From assembly GCF_003686955.1 (NCBI RefSeq), contig NZ_RCVM01000001.1, positions 186,001 through 250,000 of the forward strand: a DNA stretch of 64,000 nucleotides, read 5' to 3'. A program made the position numbers and the translations under genes. Numbering within the stretch: position 1 is the stretch's first letter; each line of letters starts with the position of its first letter. This stretch comes from Streptococcus hillyeri. GTDB lineage: Bacteria > Bacillota > Bacilli > Lactobacillales > Streptococcaceae. Of the stretch, positions 7,303 to 16,976 are shown piece after piece. Under the pieces are notes generated by a model that worked only from the letters and a program-made list of their open reading frames with translations, was not told the DNA's origin and made no database searches.

Positions 7303-9051
7303 ATGAAGACGATATTAAACTTAATGAAGCAATTAACCGTTGTGAAAGGTCTTTTTGCACTTGGTGTTGTTATGCTTTTGCTAGCAACAGCGGTCAGTCA
7401 ATTATCACCCCTAGTTTTGCAACAAGTCATTGATAGTAGTTTAACAGTTCTTGACCAAGGTAAGGTTATCAACCAAGCGCTTTTTATGAAGTATATGGCC
7501 CTCTATGCTGGTCTTACAGTATTGTCGTTATTTCTTTACTATTTTGACCGATACATTTTTAGTCGCTGTGCCTTTTTAGTGACGGCTCACTTGCGTAATC
7601 AAGCTTTTGATAAAATGCAGCGGCTACCGATTTCTTATTTCGATGATAAGCCTGCTGGGAAAATCGCGACACGGATTGTCAATGATACCGAAACGCTACG
7701 CAATCAATTCTATAGCAATCTGTTGACCATGATTTTTCTCAATATCATTCGGATTATTGCCATCTACGTGATTTTAATTCGATTGGATGTGACGATTGGT
7801 CTTTACATGCTTATTTTAATTCCTCTTTTTTATGGGTTACAGGTGTTGTATGGGCGAGCGACTAATAAACCGATGAAGGATTTCTATGATGCCCGAAGTG
7901 AGGTCAATACTCAGGTCAACGAAACGATGAACGGAGCGAGTCTCATTCAACTTTACCACCAGGAAGAAAAGGTTTTGGAAGATTTTAACAAGACTTCTGG
8001 GAAAATGTTGGCGGCAGATAATCGCATGCATCTGGTCAATTCAACAGCGTCCTGGACACTGACAGAATTTGCCAAGTACATGGTGATTTCAGGTGTTCTA
8101 ACAGTGGTTGGCTATCAATTTTTAGGTGGAAATCTAGGAGTCACCCCTGGTCGTCTCTTTGTCTATATCAACTATATTACGACATTATTTGATTTGTTGG
8201 GAATGTTGGTGAGACAGCTACCCAACATCCATCGTTCACTGGAGACAGGACGCCGTGTCCTTGATTTATTGGAAGAACAAGAAGAAGCAGATGGTGACGC
8301 TCAGCTATTTGTCCAAGAGGGGGACGTCGTCTTTGACCATGTAACCTTTGCTTATGAGGAAGGAAAAGCGGTGCTTCGTGATATTGCCATTCATGCTAAG
8401 GCGGGTGAGACAGTTGCCTTGGTTGGGCATACAGGTTCAGGAAAATCGTCTATCATGAATCTCCTCTATCGTTTTTATGACCCACAAGAAGGAAAGGTTC
8501 TGATTGACGGACAGGATATTCGTCATTTTTCACGTGAAAGTCTCAGGAGCTATATGGGAATTGTGTTGCAGGATCCGTATCTTTTCACAGGAACCATTGC
8601 TAGTAATGTGTCCATGGAAAATAAAGGGTTATCTGATGAAGCGATTTTAGCCAGTCTTGAAAAGGTTGGAGCAAAAGACATGGTGGAGCGATTAGATAAA
8701 GGTATCCACGAGCCAGTAGTTGAAAAAGGCTCTGCCTTCTCATCAGGAGAGCGTCAGTTGATTGCTTTTGCTAGAACCTTGATTACGGACCCTAAAATTT
8801 TAATTTTAGACGAAGCAACCTCGCACATTGATACCGAGACAGAAGAAGTCATTCAACGTGCAATGGATATCGTTAAAGAAGGACGGACAACCTTTATTAT
8901 CGCCCACCGGCTTTCAACCATTCAAAATGCAGACCAAATTCTTGTCTTGGATGCAGGTCAGATTATTGAACGTGGAACCCATGCCGAGCTCTTGGCACTA
9001 GGTGGCCGTTATGCTGAAATGCATAAAATCCAGCAAAGAGTATCAGTTTAA
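7303..9051 (+). CDS. ABC exporter half-transporter with intact Walker B (subunit B of a heterodimer)
   Basis: 582 residues: an exporter transmembrane domain (about residues 1-320) followed by an ATPase domain. Walker A is GHTGSGKS from residue 375. Walker B reads ILILDEATSHID with the catalytic Glu504. Its signature is unusual (FSSGERQ, residues 479-485, in place of LSGGQ). With the Asp-for-Glu change in the upstream subunit, both changes fall in the same composite nucleotide site, the hallmark of a heterodimeric exporter with one weak site. The start is 1 nt after the upstream stop; a terminator follows at 9069. Confidence 0.87.
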   Translation: MKTILNLMKQLTVVKGLFALGVVMLLLATAVSQLSPLVLQQVIDSSLTVLDQGKVINQALFMKYMALYAGLTVLSLFLYYFDRYIFSRCAFLVTAHLRNQAFDKMQRLPISYFDDKPAGKIATRIVNDTETLRNQFYSNLLTMIFLNIIRIIAIYVILIRLDVTIGLYMLILIPLFYGLQVLYGRATNKPMKDFYDARSEVNTQVNETMNGASLIQLYHQEEKVLEDFNKTSGKMLAADNRMHLVNSTASWTLTEFAKYMVISGVLTVVGYQFLGGNLGVTPGRLFVYINYITTLFDLLGMLVRQLPNIHRSLETGRRVLDLLEEQEEADGDAQLFVQEGDVVFDHVTFAYEEGKAVLRDIAIHAKAGETVALVGHTGSGKSSIMNLLYRFYDPQEGKVLIDGQDIRHFSRESLRSYMGIVLQDPYLFTGTIASNVSMENKGLSDEAILASLEKVGAKDMVERLDKGIHEPVVEKGSAFSSGERQLIAFARTLITDPKILILDEATSHIDTETEEVIQRAMDIVKEGRTTFIIAHRLSTIQNADQILVLDAGQIIERGTHAELLALGGRYAEMHKIQQRVSV

Positions 9052-9068
9052 TCCATTTATTATAGAAG

Positions 9069-9097
9069 CAGATTCCACCAATGGGGTCTGTTTTTTT
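9069..9097 (+). terminator. Terminator after the ABC exporter operon
   Basis: An 8-bp stem (CAGATTCC 9069-9076 with GGGGTCTG 9083-9090, two G-T pairs), a 6-nt loop and seven T. Confidence 0.75.
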
Positions 9098-9217
9098 GAT
9101 TGTTATAAAATTATAATTTTGATTTTTAACGAGTAATATTCTAAACTGAAGTGCTATGTCAATAAACCTAATCCTATATGAAAAGAGTATAATGCAAGTA
9201 GAAAGAGGTGAGTGAGA

Positions 9218-9430
9218 ATGTTATCTCAAAATAGGGTATCTTTATTTCAAACTATTTTACAAATCATCTATTTAGTTGCGGTTATTTACTATTTATTTAA
9301 CGGGGACATTCTTTTTGATTTTGTTATTATCGCTACTGGGATAGGAGCATTTTTCTCGCCTATCACTTACTTTGTACTTATCGGGGTCGGAGTTTTTACA
9401 GATTATAACATAAAGCCTAATACCATTTAA
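9218..9430 (+). CDS. Small membrane protein of unknown function
   Basis: 70 residues from the ATG at 9218, preceded by AGGTGA; an in-frame GTG two codons earlier is possible. There are two hydrophobic segments: FQTILQIIYLVAVIYYLF (about 9-27) and FDFVIIATGIGAFF to VLIGVGVF (about 33-62). No family is recognised. A TATAAT box at 9188-9193 and a terminator at 9447 make it a single-gene unit. The coding signal is modest, but the strong site and clean flanks favour a real gene. Confidence 0.55.
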   Translation: MLSQNRVSLFQTILQIIYLVAVIYYLFNGDILFDFVIIATGIGAFFSPITYFVLIGVGVFTDYNIKPNTI

Positions 9431-9446
9431 TTTGATTTATGAATAC

Positions 9447-9474
9447 AAGCACCTATTTGAGGTGTTTTTATTTT
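9447..9474 (+). terminator. Terminator after the small membrane protein gene
   Basis: An 8-bp stem (9447-9454 with 9460-9467, core CACCT/AGGTG) and a 5-nt loop followed by TTTTTATTTT. Confidence 0.65.
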
Positions 9475-9479
9475 GTGAT

Positions 9480-9790
9480 CAAAATTTAGAAATAAAAAAC
9501 TCATGGCACACCTTTGGGTGAAATGCGGATTGATTTAGAGCCGGATAGTTGCAGTTTTACAGTTAGCAGGAGGACTAAAAGCTGAGGCTAAGGTATTAGA
9601 TGAGATTTAAAAAAAGGTAACAACATGCTCTTATTATCAAATGAGCAAAAAACATTACTTAAAACCATGACGATGCAAGGAGAAGTTATTGAAAAGTTAA
9701 ATACTAATTTTGATAAGATAGAACTGTGCTCTAAGTAAAAGCTATCAAGTGGCGATAATGCTATAATAACGTGTCACTATATTTAGAATT
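9480..9790 (+). other. Spacer with decayed coding remnants before vicR
   Basis: No intact gene is supported. One open piece after a TAG ends IVAVLQLAGGLKAEAKVLDEI at 9608-9610. A 37-codon frame at 9625-9738 (MLLLSNEQKTLLKTM onwards) has only a weak AAGGT site. Both look like pieces of a lost gene rather than active genes; neither is recognised. Confidence 0.35.
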
Positions 9791-9802
9791 AAAAGCGGAA
9801 AG

Positions 9803-9831
9803 TTTCTATTTATGGACAAATTTGCTATAAT
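9803..9831 (+). promoter_or_regulatory. Promoter of vicRKX
   Basis: Extended -10 TGCTATAAT with the TATAAT at 9826-9831, and a weak -35 (TTTCTA, 9803-9808) at 17-nt spacing. It lies 46 nt before the vicR start. Confidence 0.6.
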
Positions 9832-9877
9832 AGTCGCAGATATGAGAACAAACCTAAAAGAAAGGTCAATGTAACCA

Positions 9878-10588
9878 ATGAAAAAAATTCTTATTGTTGA
9901 TGATGAAAAACCAATTTCAGACATCATTAAATTTAATTTATCGAAGGAAGGCTATGAAGTCGTTATGGCTTTCGATGGACGAGAAGCCCTTGCGCAATTT
10001 GCAGCGGAGGATCCTGACTTAATTATTTTGGATTTGATGTTGCCAGAGCTAGATGGACTTGAAGTTGCCAAAGAAGTGCGTAAAACAAGTCATATTCCTA
10101 TTATCATGCTTTCTGCAAAAGATAGCGAGTTTGACAAGGTCATTGGATTGGAAATTGGTGCAGATGATTATGTGACCAAGCCCTTTTCAAATCGTGAATT
10201 GTTAGCACGTGTGAAAGCTCACTTGCGTCGTACAGAAAACATTGAACTTGCTCTTGCTGATGAAAATGCTTCGGAAAAATCGAGTCTTTTGAAAATTGGT
10301 GAGCTAGAAATTTTACCAGATGCTTATGTGGCACATAAGCGTGGTCAAGAACTGGAGTTGACTCACCGGGAGTTCGAATTATTATTCCACTTGGCGACTC
10401 ATATTGGGCAAGTGATGACGCGTGAACATCTCCTAGAGACAGTTTGGGGCTACGATTACTTTGGAGATGTGCGTACTGTTGACGTAACCGTGCGACGTCT
10501 GCGTGAAAAAATTGAGGATATTCCTAGTCGTCCAGAGTACATCTTAACCCGCCGTGGTGTTGGCTATTATATGAAAGCATATGACTAA
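9878..10588 (+). CDS. vicR: VicR/WalR response regulator (OmpR family)
   Basis: 236 residues. The receiver domain (1-118) has the acidic pair at D8-D9, the phosphoacceptor Asp52 in [13 protein letters not shown] and Lys in VTKPF. The C-terminal winged helix (about 135-233) carries the OmpR-type pattern [13 protein letters not shown] to VRRLREKIE. WalR orthologues are essential regulators of peptidoglycan hydrolases and wall growth in Firmicutes, and GH73- and PcsB-like genes are typical targets. It overlaps vicK by 8 nt and heads a vicR-vicK-vicX operon with its own promoter. Confidence 0.95.
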   Translation: MKKILIVDDEKPISDIIKFNLSKEGYEVVMAFDGREALAQFAAEDPDLIILDLMLPELDGLEVAKEVRKTSHIPIIMLSAKDSEFDKVIGLEIGADDYVTKPFSNRELLARVKAHLRRTENIELALADENASEKSSLLKIGELEILPDAYVAHKRGQELELTHREFELLFHLATHIGQVMTREHLLETVWGYDYFGDVRTVDVTVRRLREKIEDIPSRPEYILTRRGVGYYMKAYD

Positions 10589-11951
10589 TTTAACAGATAA
10601 TTTAGGAATTTTTGAGAGTTTTCTTTTACTCCTTTTGGGAATAACGGCGACATATCTCTTGTACGGTGCCTATCGTGATTATAGGCAGGCAAAGATTATT
10701 CGTCAGTTGACTGAAAATGTTTACGCCCTGATTGATGGGGAGTATTCAGATATTTTGGACGTTGCAGCTGATTCGGATTTAGAAGATCTTGCCAATAGTC
10801 TCAGTGATTTGTCTGAGGTGGTTCGCTTGACTCACGGTAATTTATCACAGGAAAGAGACCGTCTTTCTAGCCTTTTAGCTTATATGACTGATGGGGTTTT
10901 AGCGACTGACCGTGGTGGTAAAATTGTCACGATTAATGAAACTGCTCAAAAACAGCTTAATTTAACTGCTGAGCAAGCCTTGAAGATGACCATCCTAGAT
11001 ATTCTTGGGAGTGATAATCCTTATTCTTACCATGATTTGGTTGTTAAAACACCGAATATTTTGATTAATCGCCGAAATGAATTTGGGGAATTCATGACGT
11101 TACGTTTTCGTTTTGCCTTAAACCGTCGAGAGTCTGGTTTTATTTCGGGATTAGTTGTGGTGTTGCACGATGTTACAGAACAAGAAAAAGAAGAGCGTGA
11201 ACGTCGTCTTTTTGTATCAAATGTTAGTCACGAGTTGCGCACGCCATTAACTTCGGTAAAATCGTATTTAGAGGCTCTTGATGAAGGGGCTCTAAAAGAT
11301 GATGTTGCTCCGCAATTTATCAAAGTATCCTTAGACGAGACTAACCGTATGATGCGTATGATTACTGACCTTCTTAACCTTTCTAGAATTGATAATGGTG
11401 CGGTGCAGTTAGAAGTAGAAATGACAAATTTTACAGCTTTTATGACGTCAATTTTGAATCGCTTTGATAAAGTTAAAAGTCAGCATACAACATCTGATAA
11501 GAATTTTGAGATTGTTCGTGACTATCCCTTGACATCTGTTTGGATGGAGATTGATAATGACAAAATGACACAGGTTATTGAAAATATTTTAAATAATGCA
11601 ATCAAGTATTCACCTGATGGTGGGCAGATTAAGGTGAGTATGAAAACCACGGATAGTCAGTTAATTGTTTCTATTACAGACCAAGGATTAGGCATTCCTA
11701 AAAAGGATTTGCCGTTGATTTTTGACCGCTTTTATCGCGTTGATAAAGCCAGAAGTCGTGCTCAAGGTGGAACAGGTTTAGGTCTATCAATTGCTAAAGA
11801 AATTGTGAAACAACACCAAGGTTTCATTTGGGCTAAAAGTGAGGAAGGTAAGGGGTCAACCTTTACAATTGTTTTGCCTTATGACAAAGAAGTTCTAGAA
11901 TTGGATGAATGGGAGGATTACGAAGACAATGGTGATGGAAAAGGGGTTTAA
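10581..11951 (+). CDS. vicK: VicK/WalK sensor histidine kinase, single-TM streptococcal form
   Basis: 456 residues with one N-terminal membrane helix (about 11-32), a HAMP region, a PAS domain (about 94-200), and HisKA with the phosphoacceptor His217 in [11 protein letters not shown]. The HATPase domain shows N-box [21 protein letters not shown] and [13 protein letters not shown]. The lack of a large extracellular sensor loop is typical of streptococcal VicK and unlike Bacillus WalK, so signal input is probably cytoplasmic or through the single TM. The start overlaps vicR by 8 nt; the 3' end overlaps vicX. Confidence 0.95.
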   Translation: MTNLTDNLGIFESFLLLLLGITATYLLYGAYRDYRQAKIIRQLTENVYALIDGEYSDILDVAADSDLEDLANSLSDLSEVVRLTHGNLSQERDRLSSLLAYMTDGVLATDRGGKIVTINETAQKQLNLTAEQALKMTILDILGSDNPYSYHDLVVKTPNILINRRNEFGEFMTLRFRFALNRRESGFISGLVVVLHDVTEQEKEERERRLFVSNVSHELRTPLTSVKSYLEALDEGALKDDVAPQFIKVSLDETNRMMRMITDLLNLSRIDNGAVQLEVEMTNFTAFMTSILNRFDKVKSQHTTSDKNFEIVRDYPLTSVWMEIDNDKMTQVIENILNNAIKYSPDGGQIKVSMKTTDSQLIVSITDQGLGIPKKDLPLIFDRFYRVDKARSRAQGGTGLGLSIAKEIVKQHQGFIWAKSEEGKGSTFTIVLPYDKEVLELDEWEDYEDNGDGKGV

Positions 11952-12735
11952 GTATAGTATCCTTGCTTCAGGTTCTAGCGGGAATTCCTTTTACTTAGAA
12001 ACCCCAAAGAAACGTATTTTAGTCGATGCTGGTCTCTCTGGTAAGAAAATTGTGAGTTTACTTGATGAAATTGACCGAAAACCAGAGGATTTAGACGCTA
12101 TTTTAGTAACACATGAGCATAAAGATCATATCCACGGTGTCGGTGTTTTAGCCCGTAAATATAATTTAGACGTTTATGCTAATAGTAAGACTTGGCAGGC
12201 CATGGACAAGATGCTAGGTAAACTGGATGTGAGTCAAAAGCATATTTTTGAGACAGGAAAGGTGCTTACATTTGACGATATAGATATCGAGAGTTTTGCT
12301 GTTAGTCACGATGCTGTAGCTCCGCAATTTTACCGTTTCATGAAAGATGACAAGAGTTTTGTCATGTTGACAGATACGGGTTATGTTTCCGATCGGATGT
12401 CAGGGATTATTGAAAATGCTGACGCCTATCTCATTGAAGCCAACCATGATATTGAAATATTGAGAGCAGGCTCATATCCTTGGTCAACAAAGCAGCGCAT
12501 CTTATCAGATTATGGGCATTTATCAAATGAAGCTGGAGCACAGGCCATGATTGATAGTCTGGGTAACAGAACGCAAAAAATTTATCTGGGGCATTTATCT
12601 AAAGAAAATAACATCAAAGAATTAGCTCACCTGACTGTTAAAAATAATCTTGCACAGGCAGATATTGATGTTGAACGTACGGTTAAAATTTTAGATACTT
12701 CTCCAGATACTGCAACTCCGTTGACTCAGATTTAG
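11929..12735 (+). CDS. vicX: VicX/YycJ metallo-beta-lactamase-fold protein
   Basis: About 268 residues. Several starts fit within the vicK tail (ATG at 11905, 11929 or 11935); 11929 is preferred because GGAGG lies at 11912-11916 and homologues begin close to [15 protein letters not shown]. The metallo-beta-lactamase motif THEHKDH is complete, with later GH and SH metal ligands, so it is probably an active nuclease or hydrolase. Homologues (YycJ/WalJ) are linked to DNA repair and wall control. The last gene of the vic operon, it is followed by a terminator at 12760. Confidence 0.9.
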   Translation: MVMEKGFKYSILASGSSGNSFYLETPKKRILVDAGLSGKKIVSLLDEIDRKPEDLDAILVTHEHKDHIHGVGVLARKYNLDVYANSKTWQAMDKMLGKLDVSQKHIFETGKVLTFDDIDIESFAVSHDAVAPQFYRFMKDDKSFVMLTDTGYVSDRMSGIIENADAYLIEANHDIEILRAGSYPWSTKQRILSDYGHLSNEAGAQAMIDSLGNRTQKIYLGHLSKENNIKELAHLTVKNNLAQADIDVERTVKILDTSPDTATPLTQI

Positions 12736-12759
12736 ATTTTTTGCACGATATAACTAATT

Positions 12760-12793
12760 GAGGATTGGATATTTTAGATTCCATCCTCTTTTA
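12760..12793 (+). terminator. Terminator of the vicRKX operon
   Basis: GAGGAT (12760-12765) pairs with ATCCTC (12783-12788), extended by GGA/TCC across a one-base bulge, followed by TTTT. Confidence 0.65.
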
Positions 12794-13005
12794 CTTAGAA
12801 AAGCGTAAAAACAAAATGACCTCTGGATAACTATATTTAAACTATTTTTGGTATAATTGTTAAAGTATACAAATGTGATTATTGAGTGATTAACTTCCAA
12901 ACGTATCATTATTTGTTTTTAAGAAGATAGTATGATAAAAGTAAAACTTGATAGGGATAACAACTGACGATAGTGTCACTATAGATTTGAAAGAAAGGAA
13001 GAGCG

Positions 13006-14334
13006 TTGACAGATTATTTATCGGTCACTAATTTGACCAAATATCTTAAAATGAAGATTGACCGTGACCCTTATTTGGAGCGAGTCTACTTGACAGGTCA
13101 GGTCTCTAACTTTCGTAGACGACCAAATCACCAGTATTTTTCCCTCAAGGATGAGGGTGCAGTTATTCAAGCGACCATGTGGGGCGGTATTTACAAAAAA
13201 CTTGGCTTTGACCTTGAAGAAGGCATGAAAGTCAATGTTATTGGTCGCATTGAACTTTATCCGCCAAGCGGCTCTTACTCCATTATTATTGAAAAGGCAG
13301 AGCCGGATGGTGTTGGTGCTTTAGCTGTTCAATTTGAGCAACTCAAGAAAAAATTATCTGAAGCTGGCTATTTTGATGATCGCCATAAACAAGCTCTGCC
13401 ACAATTTGTCAAAAAAATTGGTGTCATTACCAGTCCAAGTGGTGCTGTGATCCGAGATATCATTACGACAGTAAGCAGACGGTTTCCAGGTGTTGAGATT
13501 TTACTTTTTCCAACCAAGGTTCAAGGGGAGGGAAGTGCTCATGAAGTGGCAACAAATATTGCTAAGGCAAATGAACGAAGTGACCTTGATTTGCTGATTG
13601 TTGGTCGTGGTGGTGGCTCTATTGAAGATCTCTGGTCTTTCAATGAAGAGATCGTCGTTCAAGCGATTTTTGAGTCCAGATTGCCAGTGATATCTTCTGT
13701 GGGCCACGAGACTGATACGACTTTGGCAGACTTTGTCGCCGATCGCAGAGCAGCTACTCCAACAGCAGCAGCCGAGCTAGCAACCCCTGTAACAAAATCG
13801 GATATTGTGTCATGGCTTGCAGAGCGACAAAATAGGGCTTATCAAGCGACACTACGGCGTATTCAATTTAATCAGGAGCGTGTGTTAAAACTGTCAAACT
13901 CTGTTATTTTCAGACAGCCAGAACGTCTTTATGACGGCTATGTGCAGAAATTGGATAAATTAACGACGAGATTAGTCACAAAAACTGAAAATCAATTGAA
14001 CCAAGCTCAGCAGAAATCAGCTTTGATAAACCAGCGTTTATTGGCGGTGGACTTGAAAGGTAGACTCACCAGTTATTATGAGCGCTTGGCCGTTCAGGAA
14101 CGACTTCTCAAGTCTCACATGACCAACCAGTACGATAGCAAGTTATCTCGATTTGAAAAGGCACAAGATGCGCTTTTGTCACTGGATACCAATAGAATTA
14201 TTGCGCGTGGCTATGCAATGGTTCAAAAAAATCATCAGATAGTTGCGAGTAGTAAGGAAGTTAGTAAAGGTGATACCCTTAATGTTCTCATGAAAGATGG
14301 GCAGCTGGAAGTTGAGGTTGTTGATATTGTCTAA
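13006..14334 (+). CDS. xseA: Exodeoxyribonuclease VII large subunit
   Basis: 442 residues, normal for XseA. The N-terminal OB-fold (about 1-100, [22 protein letters not shown]) binds single-stranded DNA. The catalytic domain contains [31 protein letters not shown] and [28 protein letters not shown], with conserved acidic residues and His. A long C-terminal coiled-coil region follows. The start is TTG at 13006, supported by GAAAGGAAG 6 nt upstream and by alignment of the first residues with streptococcal XseA. It acts with XseB to degrade ssDNA in repair. A GNAT gene separates it from xseB. Confidence 0.93.
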   Translation: MTDYLSVTNLTKYLKMKIDRDPYLERVYLTGQVSNFRRRPNHQYFSLKDEGAVIQATMWGGIYKKLGFDLEEGMKVNVIGRIELYPPSGSYSIIIEKAEPDGVGALAVQFEQLKKKLSEAGYFDDRHKQALPQFVKKIGVITSPSGAVIRDIITTVSRRFPGVEILLFPTKVQGEGSAHEVATNIAKANERSDLDLLIVGRGGGSIEDLWSFNEEIVVQAIFESRLPVISSVGHETDTTLADFVADRRAATPTAAAELATPVTKSDIVSWLAERQNRAYQATLRRIQFNQERVLKLSNSVIFRQPERLYDGYVQKLDKLTTRLVTKTENQLNQAQQKSALINQRLLAVDLKGRLTSYYERLAVQERLLKSHMTNQYDSKLSRFEKAQDALLSLDTNRIIARGYAMVQKNHQIVASSKEVSKGDTLNVLMKDGQLEVEVVDIV

Positions 14335-14806
14335 GATTCATTTAGAAAGATATGACATCAATAGCCATGGAGACCTATCGGATTATCAGCTTTGTGATAC
14401 GACCTTTACAGCTCATCCAAGAGAGGCAATTGAAGACTGTTTAATGGAGTCGTCACGTCAACCTGTTATCGTGCTTAATGAAAATCAGATCGTGGGTTAT
14501 TTTACCTTGCATTTTGAGGGTGGTCCGGAAACTTACGGATATGACAGCACTAAGCGAGTGCTTTTAAGAGCGTTGTCCATTGATGATAGATACCGTCGTA
14601 AGGGTTACAGCAGTCAGGCCATGTTACTGATTTTCGATTTTATTGAAGATGTTTTAGGTAGGGTGTGTGACAGTCTTATATTAGCCGTCAATGTAGCTAA
14701 TATCCCAGCTCAAGCGATGTATGAGCAGTTAGGATTTAAACGATTGCGGGAAGATTTTCCAGGTCGATTTGGAAACTTAATCATTATGGAAAAGGATAAT
14801 GATTAA
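14327..14806 (+). CDS. GNAT-family N-acetyltransferase
   Basis: About 159 residues if the TTG at 14327 is used (GAGG 8 nt upstream); an ATG at 14297 would add 10 residues. The GNAT core is visible: a beta4 strand [22 protein letters not shown] with the acetyl-CoA loop (R/K-x-x-G-Y), then [23 protein letters not shown]. The acceptor is unknown. The gene overlaps the end of xseA, so translation is coupled, and it splits xseA from xseB. It is followed by a perfect hairpin at 14837. Confidence 0.8.
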   Translation: MSKIHLERYDINSHGDLSDYQLCDTTFTAHPREAIEDCLMESSRQPVIVLNENQIVGYFTLHFEGGPETYGYDSTKRVLLRALSIDDRYRRKGYSSQAMLLIFDFIEDVLGRVCDSLILAVNVANIPAQAMYEQLGFKRLREDFPGRFGNLIIMEKDND

Positions 14807-14836
14807 GGATTTCGATAGAATTATTAGAAAGGAAAT

Positions 14837-14860
14837 GTCAGTTTAGTATTCTAAACTGAC
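14837..14860 (+). repeat. Perfect 10-bp inverted repeat between GNAT and xseB
   Basis: GTCAGTTTAG (14837-14846), loop TATT, CTAAACTGAC (14851-14860). It has no T run on the + strand, so it is not a standard terminator. The half-site TATTCTAAACTGA also occurs at 9137-9149. Confidence 0.7.
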
Positions 14861-14953
14861 TGTGGGTAGGTTTTTCAATGATGAAATACCATATGTGCTT
14901 AATGCGATGTGTTATGGATTTCATTTTATTGACGATATCCGAAATTGTAAATA

Positions 14954-15172
14954 ATGCCAAGCAAGAAAAAAACATTTGAAGAAAATTTACAAGAATTAGA
15001 AGCTATTGTGGCCAAGCTAGAAAATGGTGATGTCGCCTTGGAAGAGGCTATCGCCGAGTTTCAAAAAGGAATGGTCTTGTCAAAGGATTTACAACAGACG
15101 CTTGCTCAGGCTGAAAAAACCTTGGTCAAGGTCATGCAGGCTGATGGTTCAGAAAAGGAATTTGATGCCTAA
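14954..15172 (+). CDS. xseB: Exodeoxyribonuclease VII small subunit
   Basis: 72 residues, the usual length. It carries the family pattern [22 protein letters not shown] and [15 protein letters not shown], forming a helical hairpin that wraps XseA. No clear Shine-Dalgarno precedes the ATG (aattgtaaata). The stop codon overlaps the ispA start by one base (TAATGG), a sign of coupling to the isoprenoid gene. Confidence 0.93.
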   Translation: MPSKKKTFEENLQELEAIVAKLENGDVALEEAIAEFQKGMVLSKDLQQTLAQAEKTLVKVMQADGSEKEFDA

Positions 15173-16041
15173 TGGATAAGTTGCAAGGCATAGATCAGGC
15201 GATTTATCGCTATTACCGTAGTCGAAAGGTTATTTCAGAAGAGTTGATTGCCAGTATTCTTTACTCGATTGATTCTGGCGGGAAGAGAATTCGTCCCTTA
15301 ATCATGCTAGAAATCCTAGAAGGTTTTGGAGTTAAGTTAAATGACAGTCATTTTGATGTGGCGGCAGCTGTTGAGATGATTCACACGGGTTCCCTCATCC
15401 ATGATGACCTACCAGCTATGGATAATGACGATTACCGTCGAGGTAGACTAACCAATCATAAAAAGTTTAATGAAGCGACAGCTATCTTGGCAGGCGATTC
15501 TCTTTTTTTGGATCCCTTTGGTTTGATTGCGGAGACAAATTTATCTGCTGAGATTAAGATTCAATTGGTTTCGGAGTTGTCCTATAGTTCAGGAACCTTT
15601 GGTATGGTTGGTGGGCAAATGCTAGATATGTTAGGTGAGGAGGCGCAGCTTTCTTTAGAAGACCTACAAACGATTCATGCTAATAAAACGGGAAAATTAT
15701 TGGCTTTTCCTTTTGTAGCAGCTGGGATAATAGCAGAGCAGTCAAGCGTTGTTGTGACTGATTTACAGACAGCGGGTGAGTTAATTGGTCTTGCTTTTCA
15801 AGTCCGTGATGACATTTTAGACGTGACGGCGACGTTTGAGGAAATCGGTAAGACACCGCAAAAAGACTTGTTGGCTGAAAAATCTACCTACCCAGCCCTT
15901 CTAGGTTTAGAAAAATCTTATGCGATTTTAAATGAGAGTCTGGAGAAAGCGCAAGCCATTTTCCAAAAACTCCAAGAAAATCAAGGATTTAATCCACAAA
16001 ATATCCAAGAAATAATAGAAAGGTTGCGACTTCATGCCTAA
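15172..16041 (+). CDS. ispA: Geranyl/farnesyl diphosphate synthase (polyprenyl synthase)
   Basis: 289 residues, a class I all-helical prenyltransferase. The first Asp-rich motif is HDDLPAMDNDD (about residues 81-91), typical of the bacterial FPPS type with two residues inserted in DDxxD. The second is FQVRDDILD. KRIRP near residue 37 binds isopentenyl diphosphate. It supplies C10/C15 precursors for undecaprenyl phosphate and quinone synthesis. It overlaps xseB by 1 nt and tlyA by 8 nt, within the common xseAB-ispA-tlyA-argR-recN operon order. Confidence 0.92.
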   Translation: MDKLQGIDQAIYRYYRSRKVISEELIASILYSIDSGGKRIRPLIMLEILEGFGVKLNDSHFDVAAAVEMIHTGSLIHDDLPAMDNDDYRRGRLTNHKKFNEATAILAGDSLFLDPFGLIAETNLSAEIKIQLVSELSYSSGTFGMVGGQMLDMLGEEAQLSLEDLQTIHANKTGKLLAFPFVAAGIIAEQSSVVVTDLQTAGELIGLAFQVRDDILDVTATFEEIGKTPQKDLLAEKSTYPALLGLEKSYAILNESLEKAQAIFQKLQENQGFNPQNIQEIIERLRLHA

Positions 16042-16855
16042 GGAAAGAGTAGATGTCCTAGCGCACAAACAAGGACTTTTTGAGACGCGAGAACAGGCCA
16101 AGCGTGGTGTTATGGCAGGTCTTGTGGTCAATGTCATCAATGGTGAGCGCTATGATAAACCCGGTGAAAAAATTGATGATAGCACTGAGTTAAAACTCAA
16201 AGGTGAAAAGCTCAAGTATGTCAGTCGGGGCGGTTTGAAACTTGAGAAGGCGCTTGACGTTTTTGGTATTTCAGTTGAAGGTGCAACAACCATTGATATT
16301 GGTGCGTCGACAGGTGGTTTTACGGATGTCATGCTTCAAAGCGGTGCGAAATTGGTTTACGCAGTAGATGTTGGTACCAATCAATTGGTCTGGAAATTGC
16401 GTAATGATGAGCGCGTGCGTTCTATGGAGCAATACAATTTCCGTTATGCTGAATTGTCTGATTTCACAGAAGGGCAACCGACTTTTGCGTCAATAGATGT
16501 CAGTTTCATATCATTGAATTTGATTTTACCGGCTCTTCATAAAGTATTAGCAGAAGGTGGTCAAGTGGTTGCTCTTATTAAACCTCAATTTGAAGCAGGA
16601 CGTGAACAAATTGGTAAAAATGGGATTATCAAGGATCAGACGGTTCACGAAAAAGTTTTAGGAACAGTGACACATTTTGCCGTTAATTACGGATTTACTG
16701 TTAAAGGCCTTGATTTTTCACCGATCCAAGGTGGTCATGGCAATATTGAATTTTTAGCCCATTTGGAAAAAGCTGCTGACGCAAACAATCTTGTTAGCTC
16801 AGCCATTTCTCAAGTGGTTATACAAGCACATGATGCTTTTAAAGCATCCCTATAA
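16034..16855 (+). CDS. tlyA: TlyA-family 16S/23S rRNA 2'-O-methyltransferase (hemolysin A-like)
   Basis: 273 residues. An N-terminal S4 RNA-binding domain (residues 1-60: RVDVLAHKQGLFETREQAKR) is followed by an FtsJ-type methyltransferase fold with a SAM-binding loop IDIGASTGGFTDVMLQSGA and the conserved Lys in VALIKPQFE. The family methylates rRNA ribose; the old hemolysin name is misleading. The start overlaps ispA by 8 nt. It precedes argR after a 110-nt spacer with a hairpin. Confidence 0.92.
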   Translation: MPKERVDVLAHKQGLFETREQAKRGVMAGLVVNVINGERYDKPGEKIDDSTELKLKGEKLKYVSRGGLKLEKALDVFGISVEGATTIDIGASTGGFTDVMLQSGAKLVYAVDVGTNQLVWKLRNDERVRSMEQYNFRYAELSDFTEGQPTFASIDVSFISLNLILPALHKVLAEGGQVVALIKPQFEAGREQIGKNGIIKDQTVHEKVLGTVTHFAVNYGFTVKGLDFSPIQGGHGNIEFLAHLEKAADANNLVSSAISQVVIQAHDAFKASL

Positions 16856-16869
16856 ATGAAGAAAGGAAT

Positions 16870-16894
16870 ATTTAGTCAAAAACACTGACTAAAT
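16870..16894 (+). repeat. Perfect 9-bp inverted repeat between tlyA and argR
   Basis: ATTTAGTCA (16870-16878), 7-nt loop, TGACTAAAT (16886-16894). No T run follows. Possible operator or RNA processing hairpin in front of argR. Confidence 0.6.
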
Positions 16895-16976
16895 CAGAGC
16901 TAAGTGCATTGAAAATGGTGATAGATTTATAAAACTCATCTTTTTCTCTGGCTATAAAGCTCTGCAAATGATACTT

